NCBI GenBank assembly: GCA_031276775.1
Contig: JAISML010000104.1
Span: forward strand, 1 to 35,721
Source: Eubacteriales Family XIII. Incertae Sedis bacterium
Lineage (GTDB): Bacteria > Bacillota > Clostridia > Peptostreptococcales > Anaerovoracaceae
DNA: 35,721 bases
Direction: 5' to 3'
This document shows, piece by piece, positions 15,260 through 21,686 of this stretch (position 1 is its first letter; each line of letters opens with the position of its first letter). A model generated the notes under the pieces. It made no database searches. It saw only the letters and a list, made by a program, of their open reading frames with translations, and was not told where the DNA came from. The translations under genes were made by a program, and so were the position numbers.

Positions 15260-15394
15260 GTAGCGGTCATTGAAAAGGCAACCCCGGCGACACTGTGAAA
15301 ACACGGAGGTCAGCGTTTGTTCCGCAGCGCGTAACGGAACCGTTCCCGCGTCGTTGTCGTATCCCGGACAGGAAAGGTCAAAAGGAGTGCGAGT
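15260..15394 (+). other. Long structured-looking 5' leader of metF
   Basis: About 135 bases between the predicted transcription start and the metF start codon. Small hairpins can be drawn, for example CTGTG-AAAA-CACGG (centred near 15298) flanked by GAC and GTC, and AACGG/CCGTT near 15333-15344. AAAGGAG at 15381-15387 is the metF ribosome site. I looked for SAM, THF, cobalamin and T-box hallmarks and did not find a convincing match. It holds no gene of note. Confidence 0.4.
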
Positions 15395-16342
15395 GTGAAG
15401 ATAACCGAACTGTTGAAAGAGAAGAACACGTTTTCGTTCGAGGTGTTCCCTCCCAAAGAGGCTTGTTCGTTGGACGCGCTCGGGGAAACGCTGACGAATC
15501 TCTGCGCTTTCGATCCGGATTTCATCAGCATTACGTATGGCGCCGGCGGGAGCAACGAGGGCCGTTCCGTCGATGTCTGCCGCCTGGTGCAGGCGCGGGG
15601 CCGCACGGCCGTGCCGCATTTCACCTGCATCGGCAACACGCGCGCGAAGATAGACGGGTACATCAAAAATTACCTCGATTTGGGCATGGAAAACGTCCTT
15701 CTGCTCCGCGGCGATCTGCCCGACGGTTGGACGGGTACGATGGGCGATTTCATGCATGCCGACAGTCTGATCGCGTATTTCAAAGAGAAGCATCCGGATC
15801 TGGCTTTGGGCGCCGCCTGTTATCCCGAGATCCACATCGAATCGGCAACGTTGGAGGACGACGTGCGATATTTGAAGCGGAAGCAGGATGCGGGCGCGGA
15901 GTTTTTCATGGCGCAGCTTTGCCACGATGTGACGGCATACGAACGTTTCATCGAAACCGTTCGGCGGGCGGGCGTCACGGTTCCCGTGGTGGTGGGCGTC
16001 ATGCCAATCCTGTCGCGGGCGGGCGTCATTCGCATGACCCTGTCCAACGGTTGTTCCATTCCTGCGGAACTTGCGGCGATCATCGGGAAATACGAGGATG
16101 ACGAACAGGGTTTCCTCGAAGCGGGAAAGGCATTCACCGTCCGGCTGATCGAGCGGTATATCGCCGCCGGCGCGCGGGGTTTGCACATCTATACCCTCAA
16201 CAAATACAAGGATGTCGCGGAGATCGTCGCGCACTGTGATATGACGCGGTTTCGCGCGGGACGCGGGACGGTGCGGGGCGCGGGCGACGCGGAGCGCATC
16301 GGAGGCGACGGTGCGGATCGGCGTTTCCGCAGGGAACGATAG
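15395..16342 (+). CDS. metF: 5,10-methylenetetrahydrofolate reductase
   Basis: MetF reduces methylene-THF to methyl-THF with FAD, feeding methionine synthesis or, in acetogens, the methyl branch of CO2 fixation. The family is shown by FSFEVFPPKE at the N-terminus (catalytic Glu in FEVFPPK), FISITYGAGGS, PHFTCIGNTR, ENVLLLRGDLP, FFMAQLCHD and GVMPILS. The start is GTG 15395, 7 bases after AAAGGAG. The enzyme core ends near residue 285. The last 30 residues (from about 16249) are an Arg/Gly/Asp-rich tail that looks like low-complexity extension and not enzyme. No metV-type zinc-binding partner gene lies next to it. It leads the run of folate genes that follows. Confidence 0.93.
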   Translation: MKITELLKEKNTFSFEVFPPKEACSLDALGETLTNLCAFDPDFISITYGAGGSNEGRSVDVCRLVQARGRTAVPHFTCIGNTRAKIDGYIKNYLDLGMENVLLLRGDLPDGWTGTMGDFMHADSLIAYFKEKHPDLALGAACYPEIHIESATLEDDVRYLKRKQDAGAEFFMAQLCHDVTAYERFIETVRRAGVTVPVVVGVMPILSRAGVIRMTLSNGCSIPAELAAIIGKYEDDEQGFLEAGKAFTVRLIERYIAAGARGLHIYTLNKYKDVAEIVAHCDMTRFRAGRGTVRGAGDAERIGGDGADRRFRRER

Positions 16343-16380
16343 GCGTGTATTCACGGGGCGGAAAGGAGACAATCAGCAAA

Positions 16381-18054
16381 ATGCGGAGTGATATAGAGAT
16401 CGCGCAGTCCGCGACGCCGGAAACAATCGACGTCATCGCGGAAAAGGCGGGCATAGACGCCCGGTACCTCGAACATTACGGTCGCTACAAGGCCAAGGTG
16501 GATTACGGCGCGTTGCGGCATGATGCGGGAAAGGCCGGGGACGGCAAGCTGATTCTCGTTACGGCCATTACGCCGACCCCTGCGGGAGAGGGCAAGACGA
16601 CGACCACCGTGGGGCTTGCCGACGGTCTGTCCCGCATCGGAAAGAATGTGATCGTCGCGCTGAGGGAACCGTCGCTCGGACCTGTCTTCGGCGTCAAGGG
16701 CGGCGCGGCGGGCGGCGGCTACGCGCAGGTGATCCCGATGGAGGACATCAATCTGCATTTCACGGGCGACATGCATGCCATCGGCGCGGCAAACAATCTT
16801 TTGGCCGCCATGGTGGACAATCACATATTTCAGGGCAATGCCATAGGCATCGACCCGCGCAGGATCACCTGGCGCAGATGCGTCGACATGAACGATCGAC
16901 AGCTCAGACGGGTGATCAACGGTCTGGGCGGCGTGACGGGGGGCATGCCCCGGGAGGACGCTTACGACATTACGGTGGCGGGCGAGATTATGGCGATCCT
17001 CTGCCTTGCGTCAGACATCGAAGATCTCAAGCGCAGGATCGCCGCCGTCATCGTCGGATACGGGTTCGACGGCGCCCCGATCACGGCGGGGGATTTGAAC
17101 GCGCAGGGCGCAATGACGGCGTTGCTGAAGGATGCCCTGAAACCCAACTTGGTACAGACGTTGGAGCATACGCCGGCCTTTGTTCACGGCGGACCTTTCG
17201 CAAACATCGCGCACGGCTGCAACTCGGTCATGGCGACAAAATTGGCGTTGCGTTTGGGGGACTATGTGATTACGGAAGCCGGCTTCGGCGCCGATCTGGG
17301 CGCGGAGAAATTCTTTGACATCAAGTGCCGGATGGCGGGACTCGTCCCGGACGCCGTCGTGCTCGTGGCCACGGTGCGAGCCTTGAAACATCACGGTGGG
17401 GCGGAGCGCGAAGACCTCGGAAAAGAGGATTTGACCGCCCTTGGCAAGGGGCTTCCGAATCTGTTCCGCCATATGGACAATATCACGGAGGTCTACGGCT
17501 TGCCCGCAGTGGTCGCCGTCAACCGGTTTCCGTCGGATACAAACGCCGAGATAGAATTGTTGGAAGCGGAATGCGCGGAGAGAGGCGTCAGGACGGCGCT
17601 TTCCGAAGTCTGCGCCAAAGGCGGGGCCGGGGGCACGGCGCTTGCGGAAGCGGTGGTGCGACTCTGCGAAACGCCCGGAACTTTCCGGTACAGCTATGAG
17701 GATCATCTCAGCCTGACCGAAAAGATAGAAAAGATCGCGGTCAGGATATACCATGCGGACGATGTGGCCATCGCGCCGGCGGCGCGCAGGGAACTGGAAC
17801 GGATAGAACGGTTGGGCTTCGGGAACATGCCTGTCTGCATCGCCAAGACGCAATACAGCTTTTCGGACGATCCGACCCTGCTCGGCGCGCCGGACGGCTT
17901 TACGCTCACGATTCGCGACATGAAAGTTTCCGCCGGGGCGGGCTTTGTCGTGGCGTACGCCGGCGACATCATGACCATGCCCGGCCTGCCGAAAACGCCG
18001 GCGGCGGAGCGAATCGACGTGGACGCCGAAGGGCGCATATCGGGCTTGTTTTGA
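16381..18054 (+). CDS. fhs: Formate-tetrahydrofolate ligase
   Basis: Fhs joins formate to THF using ATP, giving 10-formyl-THF. It is the entry step of the formate-driven one-carbon pathway. The protein starts MRSDIEIAQSA as in the clostridial enzymes, and its 557 residues match the family length. The P-loop TPTPAGEGKTTTT covers residues 64-76. Other signatures are EPSLGPVFGVKGGAAGGGYAQV, NLHFTGDMHAI, FANIAHGCNS and TEAGFGADLGAEKF. ATG 16381 with AAAGGAG at 16362-16368 is preferred to GTG 16345, even though the 12-base spacer is long. It lies 38 bases after metF. Reversibility of the reaction allows ATP production during purine or glycine breakdown, so the direction in this organism is open. 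Confidence 0.96.
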   Translation: MRSDIEIAQSATPETIDVIAEKAGIDARYLEHYGRYKAKVDYGALRHDAGKAGDGKLILVTAITPTPAGEGKTTTTVGLADGLSRIGKNVIVALREPSLGPVFGVKGGAAGGGYAQVIPMEDINLHFTGDMHAIGAANNLLAAMVDNHIFQGNAIGIDPRRITWRRCVDMNDRQLRRVINGLGGVTGGMPREDAYDITVAGEIMAILCLASDIEDLKRRIAAVIVGYGFDGAPITAGDLNAQGAMTALLKDALKPNLVQTLEHTPAFVHGGPFANIAHGCNSVMATKLALRLGDYVITEAGFGADLGAEKFFDIKCRMAGLVPDAVVLVATVRALKHHGGAEREDLGKEDLTALGKGLPNLFRHMDNITEVYGLPAVVAVNRFPSDTNAEIELLEAECAERGVRTALSEVCAKGGAGGTALAEAVVRLCETPGTFRYSYEDHLSLTEKIEKIAVRIYHADDVAIAPAARRELERIERLGFGNMPVCIAKTQYSFSDDPTLLGAPDGFTLTIRDMKVSAGAGFVVAYAGDIMTMPGLPKTPAAERIDVDAEGRISGLF

Positions 18055-18072
18055 ACATGGTCGGGTTTGTGA

Positions 18073-18128
18073 ACCGACCGGCGGACGGCGCGGGTTCCGA
18101 TCGCGCGCGGGGGCGATCGGCGGTCGGT
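18073..18128 (+). other. Two-stem RNA structure between fhs and fchA
   Basis: An outer stem ACCGACCG (18073-18080) with CGGTCGGT (18121-18128) encloses an inner stem CCGATCGC (18097-18104) with GCGATCGG (18113-18120). All 16 pairs are perfect, and the two stems abut on the 3' side with a 16-base unpaired strand on the 5' side. No T-run follows, so this is not a normal terminator. The GC-rich setting makes chance stems more likely. Confidence 0.4.
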
Positions 18129-18154
18129 GCGGACGGATGGGAGCGGAGGGAAGC

Positions 18155-18796
18155 ATGACGGAATTTACCGAAAAAACCGTGAAAGAATTCGTGTCGGAAT
18201 TGTCGGACAAAAATCCGACGCCCGGCGGCGGCGGCGCGTCCGCTTTGGTCGGGGCGGTCGGGATCGCTTTGGGGGGCATGGTGGCAAACCTGACGATCGG
18301 GAAAAAACAATACGCGGCGGCGGAGGAGGACATGCAACGGCTCAGGGTCGCCGCGTACCGGCTTCAAAAGGAATTGCTGACGCTGATCGGGAAGGACGCC
18401 GAAGCGTTTGGTCCTTTGGCCGGCGCTTACAGAATGCCGAGCGGCGACGAAGCGGAAAAAGAGTCCAAATGCAGGGTCATGGAAGCCGCGATGAAAGAGG
18501 CGTCGCTGGTTCCGCTTGAGATGATGAAACGGTGTGCGGAAGCCATCGATCTGCTTCGCGAATTTGCGGAGAAAGGGAGCAGATTGGCGGTGAGCGATGC
18601 GGCGTGCGGCGCCATACTCTGCAAAGCCGCGCTGCAATCGGCTTGGCTCAACGTCTGTGTCAATACGATGGGTCTCAGGGATCGGGCGTTCGCCGAGCGC
18701 GTGAACGGGGAGGGCGGCCGGCTGCTGGCGACGTATCCGGCGCTTGCGGATACGATCTACGGAAAAGCGGAGCGCGCGTTCACGAAAGGTTCCTGA
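18155..18796 (+). CDS. fchA: Methenyltetrahydrofolate cyclohydrolase (FchA)
   Basis: A 213-residue protein of the formiminotransferase-cyclodeaminase C-terminal family. In clostridia and acetogens the stand-alone form is FchA, which interconverts 10-formyl-THF and 5,10-methenyl-THF. The family is shown by PTPGGGGASALVGAVGIALGGMVANLT near the start and by the alternation of long helices afterwards, including SDAACGAILCKAALQSAWLNVCVNT. The start is ATG 18155, 5 bases after GGAGG. Stand-alone cyclodeaminase acting on formimino-THF is the other option. The flanking fhs and folD genes favour cyclohydrolase, and the FolD next door appears to lack residues for that step. Confidence 0.88.
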   Translation: MTEFTEKTVKEFVSELSDKNPTPGGGGASALVGAVGIALGGMVANLTIGKKQYAAAEEDMQRLRVAAYRLQKELLTLIGKDAEAFGPLAGAYRMPSGDEAEKESKCRVMEAAMKEASLVPLEMMKRCAEAIDLLREFAEKGSRLAVSDAACGAILCKAALQSAWLNVCVNTMGLRDRAFAERVNGEGGRLLATYPALADTIYGKAERAFTKGS

Positions 18797-18811
18797 CCTG
18801 CGCGGCGCAGA

Positions 18812-18825
18812 GGGAAGCGCTTCCC
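18812..18825. repeat. 14-bp perfect palindrome upstream of folD
   Basis: GGGAAGCGCTTCCC reads the same on both strands. It lies in the 118-base gap between fchA and folD. It could be a protein-binding site or chance; nothing else in the gap is recognisable. Confidence 0.35.
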
Positions 18826-18914
18826 GAAACAGTCGGCGGCCGCGGCGCGCGGACGTTTGAACGGTGGCTTTTGATCCGGTTGGCGGCCGGGCGGAGTCGG
18901 TGGAAAGGCGATCT

Positions 18915-19853
18915 ATGACGAGATTGTTGTACGGAAAAGAAATAGCGGAGAAGCGGATTCCGAATCTGCGGGAGAGGGCGGCGGTTTTGCGCGGCGCAGG
19001 CGTTGTTCCGTGCCTTGCTGCGTTCAGGGTCGGGGATCGTGGGGATGATCTCGCCTACGGGCGCATGATCGCCCGTCTCGCCGAAACCGTTGGCGTCGAT
19101 ATGCGCCTGATGGTCATGCCGCCCGAAACGGAGCGGACGCGTTTGATTGAACGGATCGCCGCGCTCAATGACGATCCCTCCGTCCACGGCGTGCTGATCT
19201 TCCGTCCTTTGCCCGAGCATGCGGATGAAAGCGCAGTCTGCGCCGCACTCGATCCGAGGAAGGACGTCGACGGCGTCACGCCCGCGTCGATGGCCGCTTT
19301 GTATGCAGGCGCGCACAAAAGCGCATGCGCATATCACAACAAAGGGGAAAACCGGGGGGAACCGTCCGGCGTTCCCATCCGTTTGAAGGAAGGCTTCGCG
19401 CCCTGTACGGCGGAAGCGGTGGTCGCCGTGTTGGATCATTTCGGCATTGAAACGGAAGGAAAACGCGCCGTGATCATCGGTCGCAGCGCCGTCATCGGCA
19501 AACCCGTGAGCCTGCTGCTTTTGTCGCGAAATGCCACCGTGACGATCTGCCACAGAAAAACCGGAGACCTGCCGCGGCTCGCGTCCTCCTCGGATATCCT
19601 GGTCGTGGCGGCGGGCCTGGCCGCGCGCGGCAGGGATTTTGGCGTCGGGGAGCAGTATTTCAACCTCGGTCAGACAGTGGTGGATGTGGGCATCCACGCG
19701 GACGCGTCGGGGAAACTGTACGGGGACGTGAACGCCGGGGCCGCAATGGGATCGGTCGCGAATTTGACGCCCGTGCCGGGCGGTGTGGGAACGGTCACCA
19801 CGCTGGTGTTGTTGGAACATACCCTGCAAGCGGCGGAGGATGCGGCGCGATGA
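18915..19853 (+). CDS. folD: FolD-family methylene-THF dehydrogenase, cyclohydrolase residues lost
   Basis: FolD proteins oxidise methylene-THF to methenyl-THF and usually also hydrolyse it. Family features in this 312-residue protein are KDVDGVTPAS (113-123 region), APCTAEAV, the cofactor-binding GRSAVIGKPVSLLLL, ATVTICHRKT, VVDVGIH and the end motif TPVPGGVGTVTT. Two positions usually conserved in bifunctional FolD differ. The YxxxK motif (Lys54 in E. coli) reads YGRMI, with Ile52 in place of Lys. The GxLVQxPLP motif (Gln98 in E. coli) reads GVLIFRPLP, with Phe96 in place of Gln. The Asp of KDVDG is kept. An insertion of about 20 residues precedes APCTAE. The start is ATG 18915 with GGAAAGG upstream. 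Its stop overlaps larB as ATGA. I infer a dehydrogenase-only enzyme working with FchA. Confidence 0.9.
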   Translation: MTRLLYGKEIAEKRIPNLRERAAVLRGAGVVPCLAAFRVGDRGDDLAYGRMIARLAETVGVDMRLMVMPPETERTRLIERIAALNDDPSVHGVLIFRPLPEHADESAVCAALDPRKDVDGVTPASMAALYAGAHKSACAYHNKGENRGEPSGVPIRLKEGFAPCTAEAVVAVLDHFGIETEGKRAVIIGRSAVIGKPVSLLLLSRNATVTICHRKTGDLPRLASSSDILVVAAGLAARGRDFGVGEQYFNLGQTVVDVGIHADASGKLYGDVNAGAAMGSVANLTPVPGGVGTVTTLVLLEHTLQAAEDAAR

Positions 19854-20680
19854 ACCGGACGGAACTCGGTTGCATACTGCGTCAGGTCGCGGACGGCGAA
19901 ATCTCCCCTGCGGAAGCGTCGGAGCGCATACGGCTTTTTCCGTACGACGACATGGATTTTGCGAAGATCGATCTGAACCGCGAATTGCGGACGGGACGGC
20001 CCGAAGTCATATTCTGCCTTGGCAAGACCCCGGATCAGACGGCGTCCATCATGAAGCGCATGGCGGAGTCGGCCGATCTTATCATCGCGACAAAGGCCGG
20101 ACAGGCGCATTTCGACGCCGCGCGCGCGGCGTTGGACGAGGATTTTTCCGCGGTCGGAGACCTGACGTTGGCGTACCATGCGGTCGCCCGCGTGATCACG
20201 CTCAGACGGCCGCCGCAGGACGGGGCGCCGGACGCGGGGGACGGCGCGGGACGCGGGACGCGGGAACGCGCGGACGCGGGGTACGCCGGCTCTGTCGCCG
20301 TCGTGACCGCCGGAACGGCGGACATCCCCATTGCGGAGGAAGCCGCTTTGGCGGCGGAGTTGTATGGTCAAAAGGCGTTGCGCGTATTTGACGTTGGCGT
20401 CGCCGGTCTGCATCGACTGTTGGATCGGATCGACACAATACGGCGCGCCGACGCCGTCGTCGTCGTCGCCGGCATGGAGGGCGCTTTGGCGTCGGTGGTC
20501 GGCGGTTTGGTGGATCGTCCGGTGATCGCCGTACCCACCTCCGTCGGTTACGGCGCGTCCATGGGCGGATTGACGGCGCTGTTTTCCATGTTGAACAGTT
20601 GCAGTTTGGGCGTGTGCGTCATGAACATCGACAACGGATTCGGCGCGGGTTACCTCGCGTCCGTCATCGCGGAGCGGTAG
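19850..20680 (+). CDS. larB: LarB, nickel-pincer cofactor synthesis (P2CMN synthase)
   Basis: LarB carboxylates and hydrolyses nicotinic acid adenine dinucleotide to the biscarboxylic mononucleotide used to build the nickel-pincer cofactor of LarA-type racemases. The sequence has the LarB/PurE-like C-terminal domain: VAVVTAGTADIPIAEEA, RVFDVGVAGLHRLL, AGMEGALASVVGGLVDRPVIAVPTSVGYG and LNSCSLGVCVMNIDNGFGAG. Cys251 in NSC is the likely counterpart of the cysteine that forms a covalent adduct in Lactobacillus LarB. A run of about 26 residues rich in Gly/Asp/Ala/Arg (nucleotides about 20210-20288) interrupts the junction before the PurE-like domain and is made of repeated GACGCGGG-like units. The start ATG overlaps the folD stop (ATGA), so it is translated with the folate genes. 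Confidence 0.9.
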   Translation: MNRTELGCILRQVADGEISPAEASERIRLFPYDDMDFAKIDLNRELRTGRPEVIFCLGKTPDQTASIMKRMAESADLIIATKAGQAHFDAARAALDEDFSAVGDLTLAYHAVARVITLRRPPQDGAPDAGDGAGRGTRERADAGYAGSVAVVTAGTADIPIAEEAALAAELYGQKALRVFDVGVAGLHRLLDRIDTIRRADAVVVVAGMEGALASVVGGLVDRPVIAVPTSVGYGASMGGLTALFSMLNSCSLGVCVMNIDNGFGAGYLASVIAER

Positions 20681-20819
20681 CGGACGCCGTGTTTCCCGGG
20701 TCTTGTGACGGGCCGGCGCGAAAAGACCGGCGGTTTGCAAAGTTTTGGGTGGTGCGCGGCGCCGGACGAAAGGTGCGCGAAAAGGACAACCGATAACCTA
20801 TAAAGGAGGCGAACATTCA

Positions 20820-21686
20820 ATGGGCTTGCGCAGGAACAACAAGGTATTGTATTTCGAGTGCAGCGCCGGCATAAGCGGCGACATGGTGTTGGGCGCGTTG
20901 ATCCATCTGGGCGTGGACGCGGAGGAACTCAAGCGGACGCTTGCCGGGCTGAACATCGGACCGTTCAATTTGGTCCCGAATTACGTCAGCAGAAGCGGCG
21001 TGGCGGGCGTCGATCTGCAGGTTCTCATCTACGATGAGCCGCAGCACGATCACGATTACGATCTTGTGGGCGAATCGGAGGATGCCGGCGCAACGCCGCC
21101 TTACCCCGCGGAACACGATCACGAGCATCTCATCAAAGCGCACGACGAGCGTTGCAAACATACGCATACCACCTACCGACAGATCAAATCGCTGATCGAA
21201 AACAGCGGACTTTCCGCCGTTGCAAAGCGTATGGCCGTGGATATCTTCACCGTCATCGGCAAAGCCGAAGCGGCCGTGCACGGCAAGGGTTTGGAAGATG
21301 TGACCTTCCACGAGGTGGGCGCCATGGATTCCATTTTGGACATCGTGGGGACGGCTGTCGCGGTGGAGCGCTTGGGCGCGGAGAAAATCCTATGCGGTCC
21401 CGTGCATGACGGCCAAGGCGTAATCGAGTGCCGTCACGGTCTGATCCCGGTGCCCGTGCCCGCCGTGATGGAGATGCTGAAGGACAGCGACATTCCGATC
21501 ATCGTGGAGACGGAGGTTGCGACGGAGATGGTTACGCCTACCGGTTTCGGCATTTTGAAAGGTTTGAAAGCCGAGTTTCGACCGACCGTAGGTCTCCGGC
21601 CGGAAAAAGTGGGATACGGTTTCGGCAAGCGGGTGACCGGCAGATTCGGCGCGGTGCGCGCGATATTTGGGGAGGAATACGCGTAA
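20820..21686 (+). CDS. larC: LarC N-terminal domain only (nickel insertion protein LarC1)
   Basis: LarC inserts nickel into the pincer cofactor. The 288 residues match the first LarC domain from end to end: YFECSAGISGDMVLGALIHLG, a His/Asp-rich loop (EPQHDHDYD and EHDHEHL), DVTFHEVGAMDSILDIVG, HGLIPVPVPA, TPTGFGILKGL and the closing EKVGYGFGKR with RAIFGEEYA. The second domain (LarC2, which begins with a CNLDDMT-like motif) is missing: the stop codon overlaps the valS start as TAATG. In Lactobacillus, LarC1 and LarC2 are joined by a ribosomal frameshift, but here the sequence beyond the stop encodes ValS in the adjoining frame. AAAGGAGG at 20802-20809 supports ATG 20820. A 139-base gap separates it from larB, with no gene in it. 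Confidence 0.85.
   Translation: MGLRRNNKVLYFECSAGISGDMVLGALIHLGVDAEELKRTLAGLNIGPFNLVPNYVSRSGVAGVDLQVLIYDEPQHDHDYDLVGESEDAGATPPYPAEHDHEHLIKAHDERCKHTHTTYRQIKSLIENSGLSAVAKRMAVDIFTVIGKAEAAVHGKGLEDVTFHEVGAMDSILDIVGTAVAVERLGAEKILCGPVHDGQGVIECRHGLIPVPVPAVMEMLKDSDIPIIVETEVATEMVTPTGFGILKGLKAEFRPTVGLRPEKVGYGFGKRVTGRFGAVRAIFGEEYA

Noticed and set aside
15260..15394. SAM, THF, cobalamin riboswitch or T-box before metF
   Set aside because: GGCAACC and CACTGTGA fragments recall parts of SAM-I and cobalamin consensus sequences, but the surrounding conserved cores (SAM-I kink-turn, B12 box, T-box sequence) are missing.
21428..21685. N-terminal extension of ValS back to 21428
   Set aside because: The extension is the larC gene read in another frame, and its amino-acid composition (Arg/Gly/Asp) is not that of ValS.
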